From positions 1-39,775 of the forward strand of contig JADLAF010000071.1 of the NCBI GenBank assembly GCA_020848375.1: a stretch of 39,775 nt of DNA. The letters are read 5' to 3'. Both the position numbers and the translations under genes were made by a program. Numbering within the stretch: position 1 is the first letter of the stretch; every line of letters starts with the position of its first letter. Below, piece after piece: positions 26,775 through 33,836 of the stretch. This DNA is from Ignavibacteriaceae bacterium. GTDB lineage: Bacteria > Bacteroidota > Ignavibacteria > Ignavibacteriales > Ignavibacteriaceae. The notes beneath the pieces were generated by a model. The model searched no databases. It saw nothing but the letters and a program-made list of their open reading frames with translations, and had not been told where the DNA came from.

Positions 26775-27341
26775 ATGGATCAGCTAATTACCCTGCTTGG
26801 CACCTATTTCATCGGCGGATATATAACACTTACCGTGCTGGTTATGAACTTTACCATGAGCTCGAAGATTACAGAACTGGTAATTGACAAATTCAGCCAG
26901 CAGAGTGCACTCACCACTGCTCAGACTCTGGAGTTTGATCTTTACAAAATTGGTTATGGTTCAACCGGCGATATTATCCTTGTGGCTGATTCTACCCGGC
27001 TGCGTTTTGTGTCTGATATTGACAATAACGGCGCTGTTGATACAATTTTTTATTATAAAGGTGCTGTTTCTGAGATGAGCACTACCGCCAATCCGCATGA
27101 CTTTAAGATATACCGCAGAATTAATACCACTACATCAATAGTTGGTTTCGCAACTGATTTTACGTTTACTTATCTGGACGAAACAACAGCTACCCTCAAC
27201 TACGGTTCTCTCAACAGCCAGGCAAACAGAAACAATATCCGTTTCGTTACAGTTTATTTAAGGACTGAGTCCCCTGATTCAGTAAGTTTCGGATACTCCC
27301 CTGTTGAGTGGAGAAAACAAATTTTACCGAAGAATTTATAA
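26775..27341 (+). CDS. PilW-like minor pilin-type protein
   Basis: 188-aa protein with an N-terminal membrane helix (LGTYFIGGYITLTVLVMN), then a helix ending in QTLEFDLYKIGYGS, which resembles the 'l..DLr.aGyg' segment of PilW/GspJ-type pilins. A mainly beta C-terminal domain follows, including a DIDNNGAVDTIFYYKG strand pair. There is no Gly/Phe prepilin cleavage site and no Glu5. It sits 4 bp after the PilV-like gene and 11 bp before the PilX-like gene, the V-W-X order of minor-pilin operons. The family assignment rests on context plus these helix motifs and is not certain. Confidence 0.55.
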   Translation: MDQLITLLGTYFIGGYITLTVLVMNFTMSSKITELVIDKFSQQSALTTAQTLEFDLYKIGYGSTGDIILVADSTRLRFVSDIDNNGAVDTIFYYKGAVSEMSTTANPHDFKIYRRINTTTSIVGFATDFTFTYLDETTATLNYGSLNSQANRNNIRFVTVYLRTESPDSVSFGYSPVEWRKQILPKNL

Positions 27342-27352
27342 GAGATTAAGTT

Positions 27353-28477
27353 ATGGGTTATACTACAATAATATATATAACTGGTTCTGTGATGCTATTT
27401 AGCATTATGTCCCTGAATGTCAATACAGTTGTTGGCGATCAGCTTTCTCAGTCAGTCAGTTATTATGAGGAAGTTCAGGTTAGAAATCTGTGCAACTCAG
27501 TTACCGAGATGCTGGCTTCATCAGTGTCATCAGATCCGAGCTACCGCAAGAACAGTTATTCAAATCTCTCCCTCTTTAGCGGCTCAGCATATTACCGCGT
27601 GGTGGACACCGTTGTCTCAGCAGATACCCTTGTAAAAATTGAAGTCATTGGATATTTTGGAACAACTCCTAAAGTAACCACCTCTTATTTTTCTGCCCAG
27701 GACACCGAACCTGAACTCCCCCCCCAGTTTAAGTACGCAGTATCCTCACAAGGGAAGCTGAGTCTGGGAGGAAATTCAAAAGTTGTAGATGATGGTGACC
27801 CGACTCTGAATGCGGATGTTTTTGTAACCGATTTAGCACTGGCTGGTAATGCAAATATCAAAGGTTTTGTAAGTTATACCTCTTCTTTTTCGGGCAACAC
27901 AAGCAAGATTACTCCAAACTCAAATCCTTCCGGTCTTCCGGTGACAAGTCATGTCAGCAGTATTTCTGTTCCAACCTTTAAGGCAGAAGACCATCTCTCA
28001 AAGGCAACAGTTAAATACTTTTCGGATGTTACTGTAAAGAACAATACCCTTACTTTAGGCACTAAGGCAAATCCGGCAATTGTTTATATATCAGGGAATC
28101 TCAAACTGCAGGCCAACTCTAAAATAAACGGTTACGGAATGATTATCGTTACAGGGAATGTTGAAATGAACGGAAACACAACATTCGGAACCAATGACCC
28201 GAATGTGAGCAGTCTTGGGATTTACGCAAACGGCAACATTACAGCGAGCGGTAACAACACGTATTATGGCCAGATGTACGCAAATGGAAATATCGAACTT
28301 TCTGGTAATGCAAGCATTCATGGCAGCGTATCAGCAAAAGGAAATATTGAGATGTCCGGTAACAATACCATTGCCTATAAAAAAGGGAATGTTGATTTAA
28401 CAGAAGAAATTTGGGAAACCACAGGCGGTGGAGGTAATTCTATCGAACGGGTCGCCCGGCGACTTTATTATGAATAA
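27353..28477 (+). CDS. PilX-like protein with beta-helical repeat domain
   Basis: 374-aa protein. It starts MGYTTIIYITGSVMLFSIM, a membrane helix with the same MGY opening as the first cassette gene. A helix and a small beta segment follow (about 30-115). Residues about 130-345 form a Gly-Asn-rich repeat region with recurring 'GN(I/L/V)...GN' turns (ISGNLKLQANSKINGYG, VTGNVEMNGNTTF, ANGNITASGN, ANGNIELSGNASIHG, AKGNIEMSGNNTI), as expected for a right-handed beta helix. This layout resembles PilX-like proteins with a C-terminal DUF7305-type polymer-forming domain. It ends the cassette and is followed by a strong terminator. It could be a surface-exposed tip or adhesive subunit. Confidence 0.6.
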   Translation: MGYTTIIYITGSVMLFSIMSLNVNTVVGDQLSQSVSYYEEVQVRNLCNSVTEMLASSVSSDPSYRKNSYSNLSLFSGSAYYRVVDTVVSADTLVKIEVIGYFGTTPKVTTSYFSAQDTEPELPPQFKYAVSSQGKLSLGGNSKVVDDGDPTLNADVFVTDLALAGNANIKGFVSYTSSFSGNTSKITPNSNPSGLPVTSHVSSISVPTFKAEDHLSKATVKYFSDVTVKNNTLTLGTKANPAIVYISGNLKLQANSKINGYGMIIVTGNVEMNGNTTFGTNDPNVSSLGIYANGNITASGNNTYYGQMYANGNIELSGNASIHGSVSAKGNIEMSGNNTIAYKKGNVDLTEEIWETTGGGGNSIERVARRLYYE

Positions 28478-28500
28478 TGAATAATAAAAAATGAAATGAA

Positions 28501-28535
28501 AATGCCGCCTCGCTCAAGGCGGCATTTTTATTTTT
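28501..28535 (+). terminator. Terminator of the pilin-like cassette
   Basis: AATGCCGCC (28501-28509) pairs perfectly with GGCGGCATT (28518-28526) around an 8-nt loop, followed by TTTATTTTT. It lies 23 bp after the last cassette gene. Confidence 0.9.
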
Positions 28536-28570
28536 GTGGGGGCTTAACAATTTCACCGGGATCAGTATTT

Positions 28571-28590
28571 CTGAAATTATTATATTTCAG
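28571..28590. promoter_or_regulatory. Inverted repeat before the secreted Fn3 protein gene
   Basis: CTGAAAT (28571-28577) and ATTTCAG (28584-28590) form a perfect 7-bp dyad with a 6-nt centre, 16 bp before the ATG at 28607. It could be an operator or a leader hairpin. Confidence 0.3.
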
Positions 28591-28606
28591 CACTAAATCC
28601 GGACTA

Positions 28607-30244
28607 ATGATGCGACAATTTATTATAACTGCATTTCTGCTCTTTGCTGCAGAAGTATTAAGCCAGACGCTCCCCCTGCCTGCCAGACCTGCTAATGCTC
28701 TGTCCGGAAGTCAGATGGTAACGCTGCTCACACCGCTAAATTTAGATGCAAGAGAAAATGAGATTTATAACCAGGTTTTAAGCGGCAATGTACCTGATTT
28801 TATAAGAAACCTGACACAGGTTACCGCTTCAGTCAGCGGGCGAAGTGTGAGTTATTTTGTAATACCAGAATATCTTGCGCTCGGTTCAAATCAGGACTAT
28901 TTCCTCATCCCTATGACCCCCTTGCTGGCTCAAAGAATTGCAAACGCTCTTAACTGTGTGCTCCCCACAAAACGGATGGTGGATCAGATATATACTGCCT
29001 CTTCCTGCAAACTGCGTCCCCAACCGATTCCGCCAACCGCCCAGATGACTACCATACCGGTATTCAAAGATCATAACGATTCAGTCAAATCACTCCGGCT
29101 GCCGCTGCTGAATCAGTATCCTTTTGGCACATTGGTCGGAGGGACAAAGAAGGACGTGATCATTTCCAACAGAATTTATACCAATCTTAATCCCAACACA
29201 CCAAAACCCGTCGTCATCTACGGATGGCATCAGTTAAACGGAAGCCCCATTCAGCCGGTATATAATGGTCATGGTGAAACTTACGCTGACTACAGTCACG
29301 GAATACGCCTGGTGCTTGATTCTTTAATCGTTGACGGTACTTACAAAAAATTCGCTCCTCTGCTCTCTGATGCAGTTCTCTCGGTTGTGATAAGTGATGA
29401 AGGAGTTATCAGCAAACCATATTATACCCTCTCCGGTTCAACTACTCCCCAACCTTCAGTTTTTACTGTAACTTCATTCTCCGGATCGCAGCTTTTGGTT
29501 AAAGCTCCTTTTTCTCCATCTTCAATATATAAAGCATTTTACGGTTCTTCGCCTGCGGGATTGACTGACTCATCAGATTCCTTTACCGATTCCGTCCTCA
29601 TTAGCGGACTCACGGAGGGCAGTATATATTATGTACACATCAGGGCCGCCGGACAGGGGGGGTACTCCCCATTGAGTGAAGTGCTTGCTGCGGTACCTTC
29701 AACTTCGCCGAATTACCTGCTCATAGTAAACGGTTTTGACCGTGCTGTTACAGGCAATACAAATGATTTTGTTAAAATGCACGGTCCGGCTTTTCTTAAT
29801 GCAGGACTACGTTTTGACGGCTGCACTAATGAAGCAGTTACAATTGGAATGATTTCACTTACTTCCTATAAGATTACGGACTACATACTCGGTACAGAAA
29901 GTACTGCGAATGAAACATTCAGCACTGAGGAACAAACTAAAGTTATTGAGTTCCTGAGGGGAGGAGGATATTTTTTTTGCTCAGGTTCTGAGATTGCCTG
30001 GGACCTGGATAACCGCGGAAGTGCATCTGATAAGGATTTCATCCGTCTCTATCTTAAGACACAGTATTTAAACGATGCTCCCGGAGGTCTCGCCAGTACA
30101 TACTACACCGCATCCGGCTTCCCCGGAGAAATTTTCAACGGAGTTAATAATATAACTTTTGACAACGGCACTCACGGCACTTTTAACGTGGGGTATCCCG
30201 ATGTCCTTCAGGGGATAAACGGGGGCACAAATGTAATGCAATAG
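28607..30244 (+). CDS. Secreted Fn3-containing protein, 5' part, ended by premature TAG
   Basis: 545-aa exported protein. It has a signal peptide (MMRQFIITAFLLFAAEVLSQ). An N-terminal domain of unknown function (about 25-265) includes VIYGWHQLNGSPIQPVYNGH and ETYADYSHGIRL. A fibronectin type III-like domain follows (about 275-365). The next domain (about 370-545) has YLLIVNGFDRAV, STANETFSTEEQ and FLRGGGYFFCSGSEIAWDLD, as in Bacteroidota secreted proteins often labelled xanthan lyase-like. The frame stops at TAG 30242-30244 right after GGTNVMQ, but the same frame continues open into a matching domain end and T9SS tail (next entry). The original protein was probably about 703 aa. As it stands the product lacks its export tail. 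In-frame ATG 28496 lies in the preceding terminator hairpin, so it is not used. Confidence 0.75.
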   Translation: MMRQFIITAFLLFAAEVLSQTLPLPARPANALSGSQMVTLLTPLNLDARENEIYNQVLSGNVPDFIRNLTQVTASVSGRSVSYFVIPEYLALGSNQDYFLIPMTPLLAQRIANALNCVLPTKRMVDQIYTASSCKLRPQPIPPTAQMTTIPVFKDHNDSVKSLRLPLLNQYPFGTLVGGTKKDVIISNRIYTNLNPNTPKPVVIYGWHQLNGSPIQPVYNGHGETYADYSHGIRLVLDSLIVDGTYKKFAPLLSDAVLSVVISDEGVISKPYYTLSGSTTPQPSVFTVTSFSGSQLLVKAPFSPSSIYKAFYGSSPAGLTDSSDSFTDSVLISGLTEGSIYYVHIRAAGQGGYSPLSEVLAAVPSTSPNYLLIVNGFDRAVTGNTNDFVKMHGPAFLNAGLRFDGCTNEAVTIGMISLTSYKITDYILGTESTANETFSTEEQTKVIEFLRGGGYFFCSGSEIAWDLDNRGSASDKDFIRLYLKTQYLNDAPGGLASTYYTASGFPGEIFNGVNNITFDNGTHGTFNVGYPDVLQGINGGTNVMQ

Positions 30245-30718
30245 AGCAGTGTTACTTCCCAATTTGCCGCTACCGCTTATGCAGGAATGCTCCCCGGCGG
30301 ATCTCTGCCTGGAAGAGTTATAGTTATGGGCTTCCCCTTTGAGGCAGTCTATCCGGAGGCAAAACGGAATGAAGTTGCTGGTAAAATTGCACAATTTTTT
30401 GGGACATCAACAGATATTTTCTCCGATGAATTATCAGACTCCCCATCCGGATATTCAATCAGCTCTTATCCGAATCCTTTTAATCCAACGGTTACCATAG
30501 AGGTAAAAGTTGATGTGGAGGGATATTACGCAGTTACGATATATACCATGCTCGGAGAGGTGGCTGATCTGCTCTATGATGGATTTCTGCTGAAAGGTGA
30601 CTATTCCTATCAATGGAATCCATTTAACGGCACAACCAGATCACCTTCAGGAGTTTACATAGCAACATTGAGCGGAGATGGTATCCTTAAAACCCAAAAA
30701 ATGTGTTTAATAAAATAA
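30245..30718 (+). pseudogene. 3' part of the same gene: domain end plus T9SS sorting domain
   Basis: Same reading frame as the upstream part, directly after the TAG. It completes the previous domain (SSVTSQFAATAYAGM, then GRVIVMGFPFEAV, the usual end of that domain) and adds a T9SS type A sorting domain (SSYPNPFNPTVTIEV to PSGVYIATLSGDG and a final KMCLIK). The first usable ATG is at 30287. That short ORF would have no signal peptide, so it cannot be exported on its own and is best read as the detached tail of a broken gene. Confidence 0.75.
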
Positions 30719-30739
30719 TTTATCCCTTTCTGTGAATCT

Positions 30740-30780
30740 GCCCTGTGACAATAAAGCCCCGCATTTTAATACAGGGCTTT
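30740..30780 (+). terminator. Possible terminator after the broken T9SS gene
   Basis: Two alternative stems overlap: AAAGCCC (30753-30759) with GGGCTTT (30774-30780), and GCCCTGT (30740-30746) with ACAGGGC (30771-30777). There is only a short T run, so the call is weak. Confidence 0.35.
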
Positions 30781-30793
30781 GAGTCGTCTGAGA

Positions 30794-30889
30794 TCATTTC
30801 AACAAAAGCATTTTACCGGTTTTTCTAATAAATTTACCATTTTCCAAACTCCGCGCTTTCATCTTATAGAAATACACTCCGCTCATGAG
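30794..30889 (-). pseudogene. Remnant of a T9SS C-terminal sorting domain
   Basis: On the minus strand, reading from about 30889, the frame gives LMSGVYFYKMKARS, then ENGKFIRKTGKMLLLK and a TGA stop at 30794-30796. This is the closing part of a T9SS type A domain ('l.sGvYfyrl......t.kmlllk'). A TGA just upstream (after VFCL) closes the frame, and no matching gene body is present, so it is a decayed 3' end of a lost secreted-protein gene. Confidence 0.6.
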
Positions 30890-31005
30890 GCAAAACACTC
30901 AGGAAAATCCGCCTTGGGCCTGCTCAAATCCGCATTAATAAAGGGTATTATTGGTTTTGCAAATGTATTCAATCTGCCTATTTTACCGGCACATTATTCC
31001 AAGTT

Positions 31006-31377
31006 ATGAAGATAAAATTGAAAAAGCAGATCATAAACACCTCTGGTTCAGCATCAATGTTTCCCTCTCACAGAAAGCAAACGGCAACAAATTTTCACTT
31101 TTCTTTGCTTTCCTTTTTATTATTAGTGTTCATCGCCGTTCCGCTTTACTCCCAGATAAGCAATGTAGATATAGCCGTCCGGCTCTATCAGCAAAAAAAA
31201 TATGCTGAGGCGGGGGCGCTGTTTGAAGCCCAAATTAACGCGGGTTCCAGACAGAAAGAAGTTTACCTCGGTGCAATAGATTGCTTTATTCAGATAAAAA
31301 ATTATGATAAAACACTCATTCTTACACAAAAAGCATTAAACCTTAATCGTGCATTAGGACTTGGATTTTCGCCATAA
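31006..31377 (+). CDS. Truncated secreted TPR protein (probable gene fragment)
   Basis: 123 aa. After a long polar start there is a signal-like helix (SLLSFLLLVFIAVPLYSQ), then about one and a half TPR units: AVRLYQQKKYAEAGALFEAQ and VYLGAIDCFIQIKNYDKTLI. The protein ends soon after, in a non-repeat tail (NRALGLGFSP). TPR proteins of this kind normally carry many more repeats, so this looks like the 5' end of a larger gene cut off by deletion. The next 200 bp show no continuation in any frame. In-frame ATG 31057 is an alternative start. Confidence 0.5.
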   Translation: MKIKLKKQIINTSGSASMFPSHRKQTATNFHFSLLSFLLLVFIAVPLYSQISNVDIAVRLYQQKKYAEAGALFEAQINAGSRQKEVYLGAIDCFIQIKNYDKTLILTQKALNLNRALGLGFSP

Positions 31378-31540
31378 GTCTTTAATATAGAACAACTTAC
31401 GCAAAAATCTAGCTGCACATTTTCTAATGCATGGTGATAAAAAATCATTTACAACCCGCTCTATAATAATTGGTTACAGCACTTCGAGTTTTTCTATTGC
31501 TGGATTCGTGTTCAAACTTCTTATTTCGTAATACTTTGAT

Positions 31541-31548
31541 TATTTTTG
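31541..31548 (+). promoter_or_regulatory. Candidate -7 box upstream of the epimerase-like gene
   Basis: TATTTTTG at 31541-31548 matches TAnnTTTG exactly, 32 nt before the GTG start at 31581; no good TTTG -33 box is seen. The rest of 31378-31540 shows no gene. Confidence 0.35.
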
Positions 31549-31580
31549 GAAGTGTCCTTATTTACCAAGGGAGATGCCCT

Positions 31581-32327
31581 GTGAAAGCTGTAATAACCGG
31601 AATGAGCGGGACTGTTGCCCCGGCTCTCTCAAATTATCTTGTCACCAAAGGTGCGGTTGCTATCCGTTGGGACCGCAATATCATCCCGCCGGAAAACCAG
31701 AAGGCCTGTTTTGATTTTCTGGCTGGTGTTCAGCCGGACTATCTCTTTCACTGTGCATCCGGCTCCCCCGCATGGGCAGAACTGATTTCGCGCCTTTGCA
31801 GCCGGCTCGGAATAAAGCTAATATATACAAGTTCAGTTTCCATTTACTCCGGCTCTCAGCGCGGACCCTTCACTCCGCATGACAGACCAAATCCCGATGA
31901 TGATTATGGTATTTACAAACTGGAATGTGAACAAAGGATTCTTTCCTTTAACCCGGAAGCCGTGGTTGTGCGGCTTGGATGGCAGATTGGAACCGAACCA
32001 GAAAAAAACCACATGGTTAATTTTCTGGACAGTGAGTTTAATGATAGCGGCAAAATTACCGCATCGGTTAACTGGATGCAGGCCTGTTCCTTTCTTGAAG
32101 ATACCGCTGTTTGTCTGGCTGACACTATTAGGACCATGCCAGGCGGTATCTATCATTTTGATTCCAATGATGGTCTCAATTTTTATCAAATAGTGACCGG
32201 ACTGAAAAATCTTTTGGGCAAACCGTGGAGTGTTGAACAGGGTGATTCCCCCAATCTGAACAATCTCCTTCCTGATGACAGAATAAATGCGCCCAAACTC
32301 TCTGACCGACTGGCAGTCAAACTCTGA
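31581..32327 (+). CDS. RmlD/NAD-dependent epimerase-like sugar nucleotide protein
   Basis: 248-aa cytosolic protein of the extended short-chain dehydrogenase group. It starts with a beta strand and glycine turn (VKAVITGMSGTVAPALSNYL). It has the PDYLFHCASGS segment, IKLIYTSSVSIYSG (Ser of the catalytic triad), and YGIYKLECE (the YxxxK catalytic pair). The glycine loop is not the standard GxxGxxG and the protein is shorter than RmlD (about 300 aa), so the reaction is uncertain. GTG 31581 is chosen because AAGGGAGA (31567-31574) lies 6 nt upstream and the fold starts there; the TTG at 31470 would add a non-homologous leader. Confidence 0.75.
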   Translation: MKAVITGMSGTVAPALSNYLVTKGAVAIRWDRNIIPPENQKACFDFLAGVQPDYLFHCASGSPAWAELISRLCSRLGIKLIYTSSVSIYSGSQRGPFTPHDRPNPDDDYGIYKLECEQRILSFNPEAVVVRLGWQIGTEPEKNHMVNFLDSEFNDSGKITASVNWMQACSFLEDTAVCLADTIRTMPGGIYHFDSNDGLNFYQIVTGLKNLLGKPWSVEQGDSPNLNNLLPDDRINAPKLSDRLAVKL

Positions 32328-32386
32328 AATGTGAAAATCCGAACATATTATGGCAAACTGGTATGTGATTTTTCGTAAATTGAGTT

Positions 32387-32986
32387 ATGAAAAGAATTTT
32401 ATCGCACACGCTTCTTTTCGCCCTTTTTCTGCTGGTACTTCCGTTATCAGCTCAGAAACAACCGCCATCTGATAAGGCAAGAGGCATCTTTCTGGCTGTC
32501 GGACTGGGTCCGCGTCTGCCGCTCGGTGACTTTGGCAAGGTGTCTTTCCTCGGTTACGGCTACAACATGGAGCTTTCTTATACCGACAACGAATACCTTC
32601 CGGTTTTCCTTTTCGGTAAGATAGGATTTGAGCAGTATCCCGCATCTCAGGACTACTACCAGGCCTCAGAATATTCCCATTTTTCCACCAATATGCTTCC
32701 CTTAACTGTCGGCGCACGATATTTTTTTGCCCCCTTCATGGAGCGTGTTGTAATAATTATGCCAGTGCTTGAAGTCTCTTCCACGCTGCTGATATTTCAG
32801 AACTTTCACCAGTTCAAAACCAACAGACCCGGCTACATAGAGGAAGGGACAAAACTTGGTTTTTCAGCAGGAATTGGTGCTTCAATGTTTTTACTGGACA
32901 TTATGACCAACTATCACTATTTCCCTGATAACCAGTTCATCTCATTCGATCTAAAAATCAGAATTCCATTAGTTGCAACTATCTGA
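32387..32986 (+). CDS. Secreted small outer-membrane beta-barrel-like protein
   Basis: 199-aa exported protein of no recognised family. It has a signal peptide (MKRILSHTLLFALFLLVLPLSAQ), then alternating short strands rich in aromatic residues and Gly: GIFLAVGLGPRLPLGDFG, LGYGYNMELSYTD, LPLTVGARYFFAPF, LGFSAGIGASMFLLDI and FISFDLKIRIPL. Strands of 8-10 residues with aromatic girdles suggest an 8-stranded barrel, or a soluble periplasmic beta protein. It starts at ATG 32387, 59 bp after the epimerase-like gene, and lies 8 bp before the enoyl-CoA hydratase gene. Confidence 0.7.
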   Translation: MKRILSHTLLFALFLLVLPLSAQKQPPSDKARGIFLAVGLGPRLPLGDFGKVSFLGYGYNMELSYTDNEYLPVFLFGKIGFEQYPASQDYYQASEYSHFSTNMLPLTVGARYFFAPFMERVVIIMPVLEVSSTLLIFQNFHQFKTNRPGYIEEGTKLGFSAGIGASMFLLDIMTNYHYFPDNQFISFDLKIRIPLVATI

Positions 32987-32994
32987 GAAATATC

Positions 32995-33774
32995 ATGAAA
33001 TTTGAAACCATCCTTTTTTCCTGTGAAAACCATATTGCTAAAATTACCATTAACCGCCCTGACAAGTTGAATGCACTCAATGCAACAGTCATCAAAGAGC
33101 TTTCAGAGGTCTTTGACTTCCTCTCGAAGGATGAAAACACAAGAGTAGTTATTATAACCGGAGCGGGACCAAAAGCGTTTGTTGCCGGGGCAGATATTTC
33201 AGAGATTAACAGACTTGATACCATCAGCGGTAAATCATTTGCAGAACTTGGGCAGGAAGTTTTTAACAAAATCGAAAAACTTTCTAAACCGGTTATTGCC
33301 ATGGTAAACGGTTTTGCACTTGGCGGAGGGTCAGAACTGGCGTGGGCTTGTCACATCAGATTTTCATCAGGGAACGCGAAATTTGGTCAGCCCGAAATAA
33401 ACCTTGGGATAATCCCCGGCTATGGCGGAACGCAGCGGCTCCCCCGTCTTCTGAACCAGGGCTACGGCTATTACTATATACTGACAGGAGAAAATATTGA
33501 TGCCGACATGGCTCTTAAACTGGGGCTCGTTCAGGGGGTTTTCAGCCCTGAAGAGCTTGAACCTGCTGTGATGAAAGTTGCCACGGCTATTGCCTCCAAG
33601 CCGGCGGACATTGTTTCCTTTGCAATGAAGGCAGTTCACGCCAGTGGTGATTTCGGGCTTAAGGAAGGGCTCGCTTACGAAGCGTCTTTATTTGGTCTTT
33701 GCTGTGGTACCGATAACTTTAAGGAGGGGACCTCCGCATTTCTGGAAAAAAGAAAACCTGAATTCAACAAGTAA
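32995..33774 (+). CDS. Enoyl-CoA hydratase/crotonase-family protein
   Basis: 259-aa cytosolic enzyme that hydrates trans-2-enoyl-CoA (crotonyl-CoA type) in fatty-acid or amino-acid breakdown. Motifs: AKITINRPDKLNALNATVIK, VIITGAGPKAFVAGADISEI (CoA and oxyanion-hole region), VNGFALGGGSELAWACHIRF (first catalytic Glu in the hydratase position), FGQPEINLGIIPGYGGTQRL (second catalytic Glu) and the C-terminal KEGTSAFLEKRKPEF. Both Glu residues are present, so true hydratase activity is likely. It starts at ATG 32995, 8 bp after the barrel-like gene. No other beta-oxidation gene is in the window. Confidence 0.94.
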   Translation: MKFETILFSCENHIAKITINRPDKLNALNATVIKELSEVFDFLSKDENTRVVIITGAGPKAFVAGADISEINRLDTISGKSFAELGQEVFNKIEKLSKPVIAMVNGFALGGGSELAWACHIRFSSGNAKFGQPEINLGIIPGYGGTQRLPRLLNQGYGYYYILTGENIDADMALKLGLVQGVFSPEELEPAVMKVATAIASKPADIVSFAMKAVHASGDFGLKEGLAYEASLFGLCCGTDNFKEGTSAFLEKRKPEFNK

Positions 33775-33779
33775 TTTCC

Positions 33780-33836
33780 ATGAAAGGAGGACTGTTTTTT
33801 AACATGCACATATTCAAGGGTGTTCTCTGGCATTAA
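33780..33836 (+). CDS. Possible 18-residue upstream peptide
   Basis: ATG 33780 to TAA 33834-33836 encodes 18 residues (MKGGLFFNMHIFKGVLWH), starting 5 bp after the enoyl-CoA hydratase stop. It overlaps the presumed CTG start of the next gene (33827) in a different frame. It may couple translation of the next gene or be meaningless; no homologue is known to me. Confidence 0.25.
   Translation: MKGGLFFNMHIFKGVLWH

Noticed and set aside
30242-30244. TAG as a reassigned sense codon
   Set aside because: TAG ends normal genes at 11900 and 25979 within the same window.
30779-31009. 76-residue plus-strand ORF
   Set aside because: It is the reverse strand of a T9SS-tail remnant; the minus-strand reading explains the sequence better.
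31470-31580. Upstream extension of the epimerase-like gene from TTG 31470
   Set aside because: The extra 37 residues do not belong to the fold, and a clear Shine-Dalgarno supports GTG 31581.
33795-33801. T-run (TTTTTTA) as a -1 frameshift site feeding the deacetylase-like frame
   Set aside because: The heptamer is out of phase with the 18-residue ORF, and a -1 slip there meets TAA at 33800 at once.
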